Below are positions 1 to 8,385 of a stretch of DNA of 64,000 nucleotides, one piece after another. Position 1 is the stretch's first letter. Every line of letters starts with the position of its first letter. The position numbers were made by a program, and so were the translations under genes. The notes beneath the pieces are model-generated. The model saw nothing but the letters and a program-made list of their open reading frames with translations. It was not told where the DNA came from and did no database searches. The stretch is from Deltaproteobacteria bacterium (lineage in GTDB: Bacteria > Desulfobacterota > Desulfobacteria > Desulfobacterales > Desulfobacteraceae): contig JAADHV010000128.1 in NCBI GenBank assembly GCA_013151635.1, positions 62,001 through 126,000 on the forward strand, written 5' to 3'.

Positions 1-2
1 AA

Positions 3-62
3 ATATATCCCGGCGATACTATAGAGACCGGCGATTTTGTCCTTGAAATATTTTTACAGTAA
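3..62 (+). CDS. C-terminal end of an upstream gene (partial)
   Basis: An open frame enters from the left edge and stops with TAA at 60-62, giving a tail that includes PGDTIETGDFVLEIFLQ. A rho-independent terminator follows within 50 bases, which supports this as a true gene end. The paired GDT-x-ETGD-x-VLEI pattern faintly recalls the last strands of a biotinyl/lipoyl-type beta domain, but about 19 residues are too few to assign a family. Confidence 0.4.
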   Translation: MYPGDTIETGDFVLEIFLQ

Positions 63-108
63 ACAGATCAATATGTATGCTGAAGGCCTGTCTGAAATGC
101 CTGACGTA

Positions 109-144
109 CTGAACCGGTCCATTAACCGGTTCAGGTTTTTTTTT
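109..144 (+). terminator. Rho-independent terminator
   Basis: A perfect 10-bp stem (109-118 with 125-134) encloses a 6-base loop and is followed by a run of nine T (136-144). It sits just after the stop codon at 62 and ends the upstream plus-strand transcript. It lies just outside the 3' end of the convergent RNA methyltransferase gene. Confidence 0.85.
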
Positions 145-164
145 AAAAAAATGCGGGTGAAAGA

Positions 165-968
165 TTATCTGCCGCAAAGTGATCTTGCTATATGAAAACC
201 AATAACACTGACAGCATTGGCAACATTGATTGAATTTTTTTTACCAAACATGGGGATATGAACAAAATTGTCACATGTTTCCATTACATGTGACGAGATC
301 CCGTATTCTTCATTCCCGAATACAACAATGGTTCTCTTTTTCCATGGAATCTCATAAAAGGGGAGGGCGCCTGCAATGGTCTCAACACCAATGATCTTAA
401 ACCCCTTTTCCTTTTTATCAAGCATGGCCTGGCCAAGGTCCATTACTTTTTCCTGGCCAACCCGGTTTTGAGCGCCCATGGCAGTTTTTTGAACACCGGG
501 GTGTTCTTTTCCGGGGGTGTTCCCGAGAATTATAGATTTAAATCCAAAAGCTTCGCAGGTTCTGAAAATAGACCCTACATTAAAAAGGCTTCTCAGGCCG
601 TCCAGAGCCACATGGCAATGAAAGTCAATTTGATTGCAGGGAAAAATCAAATCATTTGTTTGAACTTTTCTGAGTAAATCATGGTCACGGATTGCGGTGC
701 AGGTGAAAGACCTGTGGTAGTGAATCCTGTTGGAAACTGCTTCAATCCACAATCTTGTATGATTGGATTCAGGCTTAATAAAAGGGGCCATACCTGTCCA
801 ATTGATGATTTGGTTATATTGGTGTGTAAAAAGCTCTAATGATGCCAGGTTAAAGCGGTTGGTTGTAAGTTTGTGATAAAACCCGGATAACCACTTGATA
901 ATATGCTTATTCCGGTTTTGACTGGAAAGCGACAGAAGCTTTTTTTTTGTAAATTCAAAAGTGTCCAT
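165..968 (-). CDS. SpoU/TrmH-family RNA 2'-O-methyltransferase
   Basis: This 267-residue protein is a SPOUT-class RNA methyltransferase, which transfers a methyl group from SAM to a ribose 2'-OH of tRNA or rRNA. The C-terminal half (about residues 115-265) shows the three family motifs: LRSLFNVGSIFRTCEAFG, then FGNEEYGIS, then the knot segment IPMFGKKNSINVANAVSVIGF. The N-terminal 110 residues lack clear similarity and may be an RNA-binding extension. It stands alone between a terminator and a divergent unknown gene. The target RNA cannot be told from sequence; TrmH-like and RlmB-like proteins share these motifs. Confidence 0.85.
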   Translation of the reverse strand: MDTFEFTKKKLLSLSSQNRNKHIIKWLSGFYHKLTTNRFNLASLELFTHQYNQIINWTGMAPFIKPESNHTRLWIEAVSNRIHYHRSFTCTAIRDHDLLRKVQTNDLIFPCNQIDFHCHVALDGLRSLFNVGSIFRTCEAFGFKSIILGNTPGKEHPGVQKTAMGAQNRVGQEKVMDLGQAMLDKKEKGFKIIGVETIAGALPFYEIPWKKRTIVVFGNEEYGISSHVMETCDNFVHIPMFGKKNSINVANAVSVIGFHIARSLCGR

Positions 969-1130
969 TTTGTGGCCTTAAAAAAATTGATCCGTACTGT
1001 TAATGAATTTTGAATATACTAAATATTTTTTAAAAAAACATGAGATATTATTTTAATTTTTTCTCCTTGCCTGCCGATAAGTATCTTACCATAAACACAA
1101 AAATTTTCCCCGATTCTAAGGAGAAGAGAA

Positions 1131-2063
1131 ATGAGTACCATACCTAATAATGCTTTGCCGGCAGGACTGGCACAAAACCAAAGTGCATTGTCTGACGCCC
1201 AACTTTCAAGCTACGTAAAAAAACAGTCCTTTAATGCCTATGAAAGCCTTGATGCAGGATTGACCATAAAAACAAAAGAAGGTGATATCGTTACATTGAC
1301 ATCTAACAGCTCTTCTGAATTTAATGCATTTATGTACAACAGCAAGGGTGTCTTGCAGACAGGGTCAAAAAGTGCTGCAATTACTCAAAACCACAGGGAA
1401 ATCACTTTAACTTCACAGGAAAGCTTTTCGTTTTCTGTTGCCGGGGATTTGAGTGAAGAAGAGCTAAAGGATATTGAAGACATTGTTAAAGGGATTGATC
1501 AAGTGATTTCAAAAATGGCCCGGGGAAATATGGATGGTGCTGTGGCTAAAGCATTATCAATGGGTGGATATGACACAATATCCATGTATACTGCGGATAT
1601 TACGCATCAAAAATCTTATGCAATGACATCCGAGGTGCAGGCTCAAACCGGTATGTTGCCTGCAACTGATGCTCAGCCTGAAGCTGCAAAAAATTTACCG
1701 GGTGCCAAGGCAATATCAGAAGATGGGATGGTTCCTTCTTCTGCAAAAGAGAGTCTTCCTGAAAATCATGGACCCGGTAAAAGAAGAAATAATTTAATAG
1801 ATAATAATAATTTAATAGATAATATTGATAAGTTTATTGAACAAATGGCTGAGAAGCTTGGAACTCATGATGAAAAACTGGTCGATAAGGCAAAGAAACC
1901 GGTTGATAAACTTTTTAGACACCATCTTAAAGATTTGAAGGACAATCAGAAAGACAATACACCAGTTTATGATGCAATTGATAATGCAAGAAAGCAGGTG
2001 GCTGACCTAATTGATCAAATGGCAGGCAGCATATTCAAAGAAAATTTTTCAGCCTTTTTTTAA
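1131..2063 (+). CDS. Hypothetical protein, 310 residues
   Basis: I do not recognise a family with confidence. The start is supported by AAGGAG about 7 bases upstream. Residues 45-105 look like a beta-rich domain, followed by an acidic helical stretch (SVAGDLSEEELKDIEDI). Residues 175-215 are low-complexity and residues 220-305 are highly charged helices. There is no signal peptide, membrane segment or cysteine pair. An in-frame 18-bp tandem duplication gives NNLIDN twice near residue 220. It ends 8 bases from the convergent methyltransferase gene. A cytoplasmic structural or regulatory role is possible but not shown. Confidence 0.75.
   Translation: MSTIPNNALPAGLAQNQSALSDAQLSSYVKKQSFNAYESLDAGLTIKTKEGDIVTLTSNSSSEFNAFMYNSKGVLQTGSKSAAITQNHREITLTSQESFSFSVAGDLSEEELKDIEDIVKGIDQVISKMARGNMDGAVAKALSMGGYDTISMYTADITHQKSYAMTSEVQAQTGMLPATDAQPEAAKNLPGAKAISEDGMVPSSAKESLPENHGPGKRRNNLIDNNNLIDNIDKFIEQMAEKLGTHDEKLVDKAKKPVDKLFRHHLKDLKDNQKDNTPVYDAIDNARKQVADLIDQMAGSIFKENFSAFF
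1788..1823 (+). repeat. Perfect 18-bp tandem duplication inside the unknown gene
   Basis: Two identical 18-base units (1788-1805 and 1806-1823) lie end to end in frame, encoding NNLIDN twice. Copy number could change without a frameshift. Confidence 0.9.
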
Positions 2064-2071
2064 ATAGAGAG

Positions 2072-3007
2072 TTAAATCGCCGTTAAAACCCTGGATGGCT
2101 GATAACTCTTATGAATGCCGGCCCTGTTTTTTTTTAGAATGGCTTCAACAAGGCAGATGGAGTTATTTTTAAAATTGGCATGCATGTTTTTACCAAAATA
2201 TTTTGCATTGTTCCCAAAGACAAGGCCGGGGCCTATTGGCCGGGGGGTGTGGCTTGCCTTTTTTGATACAGCCTTGACCTTTTCCCACCATGAACACGCA
2301 TGTTCGGTTCCATTGAAATGGAACCTTGTTTCAAAACCCTGTTTTTCAAGAAGGGTACTGATGGTATCCCATGATTCAAGAAATGATATGGAAGCTTTCC
2401 CGGCCCAGGGAACCGGAAACAAAAGGCTATCATTTTTACCCCTGGTAATTTCGTGTAAAATCAACTTCCCGTCATTTTTCAACACCCGGTAAAATTCTTT
2501 GAAAGCCGTTGATTTGTCTTCAATATTCATTAAAATATGCTGGCATAAAACAGCATCAAATGTATTGTCTGAAAAGGGCAGATCAAGAACGGAACCCTGC
2601 CGGAATACTAGTTTGTCCTCAAGTCTGGTGCACTTTGTCAGAAAGTTTGCAGCTTCTATAAACTTGTCTGCTATATCAATGCCTGTAACCTTGAATTTGA
2701 ATTGCCCGGCAAGAAGTCTTGAAGATCCCCCGATACCGCAGCCTGCATCAAGAACCTTAGCTTCGCAGGAAAGATTTGCCTTTTTAATCAGTTCCATGCT
2801 TGTCATAATTCCGCCTGTGTGGAGCTGATCAATGGGGGCGAGATCCTTTAATTCAAGGTTTGAGAGGCTTTTGCCGGCTTTGATTAATGCGGTTTTAATG
2901 TTCCGGGTAAGATTTTCTGAATTATAATGGTCTTTTACCGATGAGGAGGAACAAGGAGCATGAGTAGTGGAAAACACCTTGTCAACCCTGCATTTTTCAC
3001 TACTCAT
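2072..3007 (-). CDS. Class I SAM-dependent methyltransferase
   Basis: A Rossmann-fold methyltransferase with SAM-binding motif VLDAGCGIGGSSRLLA (about residues 87-102), motif II acidic VTGIDIA, and motif IV region TFDAVLCQHILMNI. The preceding PIDQLHTGG is typical of the sarcosine/dimethylglycine and UbiE-like branch of Methyltransf_11 proteins, so a small molecule rather than DNA is the likely substrate. The ATG at 3007 is preferred over an upstream TTG because GAGG lies 5-6 bases before it. The gene begins 21 bases after the acetoacetyl-CoA synthetase stop and is probably the last gene of that operon. Substrate unknown. Confidence 0.8.
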   Translation of the reverse strand: MSSEKCRVDKVFSTTHAPCSSSSVKDHYNSENLTRNIKTALIKAGKSLSNLELKDLAPIDQLHTGGIMTSMELIKKANLSCEAKVLDAGCGIGGSSRLLAGQFKFKVTGIDIADKFIEAANFLTKCTRLEDKLVFRQGSVLDLPFSDNTFDAVLCQHILMNIEDKSTAFKEFYRVLKNDGKLILHEITRGKNDSLLFPVPWAGKASISFLESWDTISTLLEKQGFETRFHFNGTEHACSWWEKVKAVSKKASHTPRPIGPGLVFGNNAKYFGKNMHANFKNNSICLVEAILKKNRAGIHKSYQPSRVLTAI

Positions 3008-3028
3008 ACTGCACCTCAAATATTTTTT

Positions 3029-4978
3029 TTATGATTTAAGTTCTTCAAGATCGGCAAAGAAATCAAGGGCCTCAGGGTTTTTTAATGCATCCTTGTTTTT
3101 AACAACTTTGCCTTCGATCACCTTTTTGACGGCAAGCTCAACCTTTTTCATGTTAAGTGTATAGGGGACGTCCGGGCATTCAATGATTTTTGCCGGGACA
3201 TGCCTTGGAGAAGCATTGGCCCTTATGTCTTTTTTGATTTTGTTTTGAAGCTTATCTGTGAGTTCAAATCCTTTTGCCATTTTAACAAAAAGAATGACCC
3301 TGACATCGTTATTCCAGGATTGTCCTACAATTACAGAGTCTTCCAGCTCTTCCATGGCATCAAGCCGGCGGTAGATTTCAGCCGTGCCGATCCTCACGCC
3401 ACCGGGGTTGAGCGTTGCATCGGATCTGCCGAACATGATTACGCCACCATGCTCGGTTACCATGATAAAATCACCATGGGTCCAGATTCCGGGATAGTCG
3501 TCAAAATAGGCAGAGTGGTATCTGGAGCCGTCCTCATCCCCCCAGAAAAAGATAGGCATGGACGGGAATGGCGCGGCACAGACAAGCTCGGCCTGCCGGC
3601 CTACAACAGGTTCGCCTTTATCATCATATGCAAAGACTTTCATGCCAAGGCCGCGGCACTGGAGTTCACCGCTGTATACAGGCCCCATGGGGTTGCCAAG
3701 GGCAAAACAACCGTTAAGGTCTGATCCTCCTGATATGGAGGCAAGCTGCAGATCCTCTTTAACCTCATTATAGATAAATTCAAAGTTTTCGTCTGACAGG
3801 GGCGATCCTGTTGAAAGAACCGATTTTAAAGAGGACAGGTCAAATTGTTTTCCTGGTTTTACCCCTGCATTTTTCAAGGCTTCAATATATCCTGCACTTG
3901 TTCCGAAGATTGTAATTTTCTCATCCCGGGCCATTTCCCATAATGTATCCGGGCCGGGGTAAAACGGGTTCCCGTCATAGAGGACAAGGGTGGCCCCCAC
4001 GCTCAGGGAGCAGGTAAGCCAGTTCCACATCATCCACCCGCAGGTTGTAAAATAGAAAATAGTATCTTCTTTTTTAAGGTCGGTATGGAGCACCAGTTCT
4101 TTCTTCTGGTGTAAAAGAACACCGCCCACGCTCTGGACCATGCATTTTGGAAGTCCGGTTGTCCCGGAAGAATACATGATATAAAGAGGATCATCAAAGC
4201 CCATTTGCTGAAATTCAATCAGGGTGGCGCCAGGGTCTTTAAAATCGCTGAACATCACTGCATTGGGTAAAGATGTGATATCAGGTTCTTTTGATACATA
4301 TGGTATCACAACAATTTTTTCAATGGAGGGGATTTGTTTAACAATACCTGCGATTTTTTCAATGCTGTCCAGGGGTTTGCCTTTGAAGAAATATCCGTCG
4401 GCTGTAAACAATACTTTTGGCCGGGTTTGCCCGAACCTGTCCAGGACACCTTTGATCCCAAAATCAGGGGAGCAGGAAGACCAGATTGCACCAAGGCTTG
4501 TGGCAGCCAGCATGGCTATGATGCTTTCCGGCATATTAGGGACAAATCCAACCACCCTGTCGCCTTTTTTAATACCAAGCGCTTTTAGCGATGCGGCTGT
4601 CTTTGCTACTTCATCATACAGCTGCTTGTATGTCAGTGTCCTACGAACCAAATTCTCGCCCCGAAAGATTAATGCTGTATTGTCATTTTTAAAGCGTAAA
4701 AGGTTTTCAGCAAAATTCAGCCTGGAATTGACAAAGAATTTTGCCCCGGGCATTTTTTCAGGGTCATCAATGGCCTTGTCATAGGATTTTGAGGCTTTTA
4801 TATCAATAAAATCCCAGGTAGTTTTCCAGAAATCCTCAAGATTGTTCACAGACCATTCCCAAAGGGAGGGATAGTCTTTAAAGTCTTTGTCAAATGTTTT
4901 ATTCACAAGGTTCATGAAGCGGTATATGTTTGTGCTTTTAATCCTTTCTTCAGACGGCTTCCACAAAAGTTTTGACAT
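3029..4978 (-). CDS. Acetoacetyl-CoA synthetase
   Basis: An AMP-forming ligase of about 649 residues, which activates acetoacetate to acetoacetyl-CoA using ATP. It starts MSKLLWKPSEERIK, matching the acetoacetyl-CoA synthetase branch rather than the acetyl-CoA branch. The phosphate loop YSSGTTGLPKCMV and the downstream GDF and NPGGVRIGTAEIYR segments mark the ANL fold. The chosen ATG at 4978 has TAAGGAGG 5-6 bases upstream; a longer reading to 5107 would overlap the regulator gene. Next to an HMG-CoA-lyase-like enzyme it would re-activate the acetoacetate released by leucine breakdown. Usual family length is 640-660. Confidence 0.9.
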   Translation of the reverse strand: MSKLLWKPSEERIKSTNIYRFMNLVNKTFDKDFKDYPSLWEWSVNNLEDFWKTTWDFIDIKASKSYDKAIDDPEKMPGAKFFVNSRLNFAENLLRFKNDNTALIFRGENLVRRTLTYKQLYDEVAKTAASLKALGIKKGDRVVGFVPNMPESIIAMLAATSLGAIWSSCSPDFGIKGVLDRFGQTRPKVLFTADGYFFKGKPLDSIEKIAGIVKQIPSIEKIVVIPYVSKEPDITSLPNAVMFSDFKDPGATLIEFQQMGFDDPLYIMYSSGTTGLPKCMVQSVGGVLLHQKKELVLHTDLKKEDTIFYFTTCGWMMWNWLTCSLSVGATLVLYDGNPFYPGPDTLWEMARDEKITIFGTSAGYIEALKNAGVKPGKQFDLSSLKSVLSTGSPLSDENFEFIYNEVKEDLQLASISGGSDLNGCFALGNPMGPVYSGELQCRGLGMKVFAYDDKGEPVVGRQAELVCAAPFPSMPIFFWGDEDGSRYHSAYFDDYPGIWTHGDFIMVTEHGGVIMFGRSDATLNPGGVRIGTAEIYRRLDAMEELEDSVIVGQSWNNDVRVILFVKMAKGFELTDKLQNKIKKDIRANASPRHVPAKIIECPDVPYTLNMKKVELAVKKVIEGKVVKNKDALKNPEALDFFADLEELKS

Positions 4979-4988
4979 TTTTTCCTCC

Positions 4989-5624
4989 TTATTCGTACAG
5001 AACGGCAAGTATGGTGGCTTTTTTTGTTTTTGCAGTAATAAAATGGGAAGTTGTGGACAGGTAGTAGGCACTGTCACCGGGTTCCAGATCATAGGTGTCT
5101 TTCCCAATGATCAGGTTGACAACGCCTTCCAGGACAAAAACAAATTCTTCCCCGTTATGGACTGAAATATCTTTGTCTTCACTTTTTTCCAATTGTACGA
5201 TCAACGCTTCCATGTGCCTGCCCTGCACTTCAGGGGCAAGGCTCATGTAAGAATAAACATTTTTTTTGCTGGTTTTTGAAGTGGAACGGGAAATTTTTTT
5301 TCTTTCATCTTTCCTTGTAATGGAATAAAGCCTTGTTCCCATACCGGATACCAGGCGGCCTACAGCAGAATCCAAAGCTTTGGAAAGTTTCATCACGGTT
5401 CCAAGCTGCGGTTTTTCAATGCCGCTTTCAATGTCATTTAGCCTGGCTATCTCAAATCCTGTCAGATTGGCAAGATCCTCAATGGAAATACCACGCTCTT
5501 CCCTGAGCTGTTTGATGCGTTTTCCTACTTCATCTACATCATCTTTTTCTCCATTTTGAATATTTCCTGTGAGATCTTCAAAATAATCTACATTGATATG
5601 AGGCATTTTGTCATTTTTTTCCAT
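4989..5624 (-). CDS. XRE-cupin transcriptional regulator
   Basis: A 211-residue protein with an N-terminal helix-turn-helix (about residues 30-85, including REERGISIEDLANLTGFE) and a C-terminal cupin domain (about residues 140-210, NGEEFVFVLEGVV and LEPGDSAYYLS). XRE-cupin proteins are usually local regulators that sense a small ligand in the cupin barrel. It sits inside the acyl-CoA operon, 10 bases before acetoacetyl-CoA synthetase and 18 bases after the lyase, with AAGGAG before the start. It probably senses an acid or acyl-CoA of this pathway. A second regulator of the same build lies at 45.7 kb. Confidence 0.88.
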   Translation of the reverse strand: MEKNDKMPHINVDYFEDLTGNIQNGEKDDVDEVGKRIKQLREERGISIEDLANLTGFEIARLNDIESGIEKPQLGTVMKLSKALDSAVGRLVSGMGTRLYSITRKDERKKISRSTSKTSKKNVYSYMSLAPEVQGRHMEALIVQLEKSEDKDISVHNGEEFVFVLEGVVNLIIGKDTYDLEPGDSAYYLSTTSHFITAKTKKATILAVLYE

Positions 5625-5642
5625 AGCATCTCCTTGTCATCG

Positions 5643-6767
5643 TTATTTTGGAAAACTTTGATCCGGGTCTTCGCCCAGTTTTTCTTTGAGTTTTGCAAGC
5701 CCTGGCCTGGCATACTGCATATGGCCTTGTTTAAGTGTCCTGCCGTTAATCATGGCTTCACTCCTTAATCTTGTGCCGCAGGTTCTTTCTATCTGCTTTC
5801 CAAGCCACAGGATCCTGTCAACGTCGTATCCATGTTCTATACCCATTTCATCAATTTGTACAAGGGTATCTTCAAGACAGACAAGCCCCACGTATCTTTC
5901 ATCGTCATAATAATAATCGCCCGTACCTTTGATGGGCCTGTCGTCCAGGAAGTTGGCAGGTTGTCCGCCAAGGCCGCCGAGGGTTGCCTCAAAATGGCAT
6001 ATGCCGGCCTGAAGCGCTGCCAGGACAGATGCCGAGGCCACTCTTTTTGTTTCATGAAAATGGGCAATGTGAAGACTTTTATCCGGGATTTCATCAAGGA
6101 TCATGGAAAAATACCGGTAAACATCAGCAGCCGAGGCAGACCCGTCATGATCTGCATGTTCAATGTCGCTTGCCCCTATGGAAAGCCAGTATCTGGTGAA
6201 TTCAACAGCATCCTCAAGCTTTGTTGCACCACCAATGGGGCTTCCCCAGATAGTGCTGACCGTACCGCACATTTTAATGCCGGCATCGGAACATTTTTTT
6301 ATGCATCTTTCAGCTTCTTTCCAATAATTTGGAAGGCTTGTACCCGAGTTGGCAAAATGGTGCTGTTCTTCGGTGGAGACCATCATCAATACCCTGTCCG
6401 GGCCTATGCCTCTTTTTTTAAGTTCAATGGCCCGATCAACAGAGGGCTCCCGGATTGTAATGGCAGTTAAGACCACATCATCCATATTAACGCCTTTTTT
6501 TGCGGCGCGGCTTATAAAATTTTCTCCTCTGAGATGGGCTAAAAGTTCTTCAGCATCACTGAACTGCGGCATGCTTCTCGGGTTGCCTAAATTTGTGACT
6601 TCAATATTCTTGCACCCTGCGAAAATCAATTCTTCAAGATAAGTGATTTTTGCAGGTGTGGAAATAAATTTTTCAAGATGCTGAAACCCGTCCCGTACGG
6701 TAATATCTCCGATTGTTACCTTTTTGGGCATCCTCGGGAAAATTTTCCAGTAATCATATTCCGTCAT
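5643..6767 (-). CDS. HMG-CoA lyase-like DRE-TIM enzyme with altered active-site signature
   Basis: A 374-residue DRE-TIM metallolyase. Expected reaction from context: cleavage of 3-hydroxy-3-methylglutaryl-CoA to acetyl-CoA and acetoacetate. Visible landmarks are ITVRDGFQ (metal/substrate motif near residue 24), the metal-binding AHFHET, and the glycine-rich loop GGLGGQPANF. In characterised HMG-CoA lyases this loop carries the catalytic cysteine (GGLGGCP); here it is glutamine, confirmed in the DNA codon CAA at about 5970. It is also longer than typical lyases (about 300). A related aldol-type cleavage or condensation is possible. It lies in the operon between the carboxyltransferase and the XRE-cupin gene. 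Confidence 0.78.
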   Translation of the reverse strand: MTEYDYWKIFPRMPKKVTIGDITVRDGFQHLEKFISTPAKITYLEELIFAGCKNIEVTNLGNPRSMPQFSDAEELLAHLRGENFISRAAKKGVNMDDVVLTAITIREPSVDRAIELKKRGIGPDRVLMMVSTEEQHHFANSGTSLPNYWKEAERCIKKCSDAGIKMCGTVSTIWGSPIGGATKLEDAVEFTRYWLSIGASDIEHADHDGSASAADVYRYFSMILDEIPDKSLHIAHFHETKRVASASVLAALQAGICHFEATLGGLGGQPANFLDDRPIKGTGDYYYDDERYVGLVCLEDTLVQIDEMGIEHGYDVDRILWLGKQIERTCGTRLRSEAMINGRTLKQGHMQYARPGLAKLKEKLGEDPDQSFPK

Positions 6768-6787
6768 GGTGCTTCTCCTTGATATTT

Positions 6788-8377
6788 TTAAAACCTGAAA
6801 TTTCCAAAAGTGGGTTCACCAACCGGTTTTATATGGCTGACTTCAAAGGCCATCGCAAGCCAGTCCCGGATTTCACAAAATTTAACAACCCGGTCGTTTA
6901 AAATTCTTGATGCACAGAAAAAAGGATGGGCTTCTCCGTCATACTTCTCTATCATTCTCTGCTGGAATTCTTTAATTTCTTCTTTTGTCATGGGATTGCC
7001 CAAGGCTTTTCGTTTGGCCTGCTCAATGCTTAAAAGAACCCCGCCCGCACTTTTCCCGCTCATGACCCCGGTCCTGGCCCTCATTGTGGAAAATAAAAAA
7101 TTGGGCCTGTATCCTCTTCCGCACATGCCGTAATTGGCTGCCCCGTTATCAGGGCCTATGACCAGCTGTACCCTTGGCACCTGGGCGCAGGAGACGGCCC
7201 GGACCATGTCGGCCCCGTATTTGCCTATGCCGGCATGCTCGGAATCAGACCCGATCATATATCCTGGTGAACTCTGGATAAAAAGCAGGGGGATTTTTTC
7301 GTAGGAACACCTTACTACCCATTCAGCAACCTTTTTGGCAGCTTCGTGAAAGATAATCCCTGCTGCATTGGAACAGATAAGGCCGATGGGAAGCCCCTTG
7401 ATTCTTATTTTTCCGGTCAGGATATTTGAACCCCGGCCTGGTGCGAAATTTTTTTTATGTTCAATAAATTCGGATTCATCTGCAATGGCTTCAATGATTT
7501 TCCTGCCGTCAATCCCTTTATGCGGAGAAACAGGCATGACATCGTAAATGGATTCAGGAGAAACCCTTGGTTCCTTTGGTTCATAAGTATGGAGATGGAT
7601 TTTATGGGGTTTTGTCAATGAAAGAAGTTTTCTTGTTTTTTTAATGGCTTCTGCCTGGTTGGAACAAAGATGGTCTGCCCCGCCTGAAACTTCGGTATGG
7701 ACCTTGGCCCCGCCAAGGTTTTCGGCTGAAATTTCTTCTCCCGTGGCCATCTTTACAAGGGGTGGGCCGCCAAGAAAAGAAAAGGACTGGCTGTCAATCA
7801 TGATGGATTCGCAGGCCATAAATACAATATAAGCACCCCCGGCAGTATTTCCGCCGGTGCTTAAGGTGACCTGGCGAAGCCCCATGGCTGACATTCTTGC
7901 CATATTATAAAAGATAGACCCGAAATGCTGGTCATCAGGGAATACATCTGCCTGCATGGGAAGGAACACGCCGCCTGAATCAGCGATATAGACACTGTTC
8001 AGGCCGCATTTTTCCGCAATGGCCTGGGCCCGCATGTGTTTCTTAAGCGTAATGGGAAAATAAGACCCTGCCTTTACACGGCTGTCATTGGCCATGATCA
8101 TGGTCCAGTTGCCATGGATTTTTCCTATACCGGTGACGATTCCGGCACAATGGACATCTTTTACACCAGGGTAATTCATGCCGAATCCTGCCAGCGTGGA
8201 GAGTTCAAAAAATTGGGTGCCGGGATCAATAAGGTCTGATATCAATTCCCTGACAGGGCGTTTGCCTCTTTTGGCAAGTTTGTCAACAGCCTTTTGGCCG
8301 CCTGAGCATATGGCTTCCTGCCGCCGGTTTTCAAGTTTTTCTTCTTCAGCTTTCCAGAAGGTTCTGTTCTCAGTCAT
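6788..8377 (-). CDS. Acyl-CoA carboxylase, carboxyltransferase (beta) subunit
   Basis: A 529-residue carboxyltransferase of the crotonase-like biotin-dependent family, closest in pattern to 3-methylcrotonyl-CoA carboxylase beta or propionyl-CoA carboxylase beta. The N-half has the GGNTAGGAYIVFMACE oxyanion region and the C-half has SSPGYMIGSDSEHAGIGKYGADM and MSGKSAGGVLLS. It would move CO2 between carboxybiotin and a branched enoyl-CoA such as 3-methylcrotonyl-CoA. No biotin carboxylase or biotin carrier gene occurs in the window, so its partner must lie elsewhere. It begins 8 bases after the enoyl-CoA hydratase stop, implying co-translation. Exact substrate inferred from neighbours. Confidence 0.85.
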   Translation of the reverse strand: MTENRTFWKAEEEKLENRRQEAICSGGQKAVDKLAKRGKRPVRELISDLIDPGTQFFELSTLAGFGMNYPGVKDVHCAGIVTGIGKIHGNWTMIMANDSRVKAGSYFPITLKKHMRAQAIAEKCGLNSVYIADSGGVFLPMQADVFPDDQHFGSIFYNMARMSAMGLRQVTLSTGGNTAGGAYIVFMACESIMIDSQSFSFLGGPPLVKMATGEEISAENLGGAKVHTEVSGGADHLCSNQAEAIKKTRKLLSLTKPHKIHLHTYEPKEPRVSPESIYDVMPVSPHKGIDGRKIIEAIADESEFIEHKKNFAPGRGSNILTGKIRIKGLPIGLICSNAAGIIFHEAAKKVAEWVVRCSYEKIPLLFIQSSPGYMIGSDSEHAGIGKYGADMVRAVSCAQVPRVQLVIGPDNGAANYGMCGRGYRPNFLFSTMRARTGVMSGKSAGGVLLSIEQAKRKALGNPMTKEEIKEFQQRMIEKYDGEAHPFFCASRILNDRVVKFCEIRDWLAMAFEVSHIKPVGEPTFGNFRF

Positions 8378-8385
8378 GCTTGTAT

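Noticed and set aside
1-62. Assignment of the first partial gene as a biotin carboxyl carrier
   Set aside because: The ETGD-type ending is suggestive but 19 residues without the biotin lysine motif are not enough.
3200-4784. Several frames of 70-186 codons antisense to acetoacetyl-CoA synthetase
   Set aside because: Low-complexity shadow translations opposite a well-supported gene.
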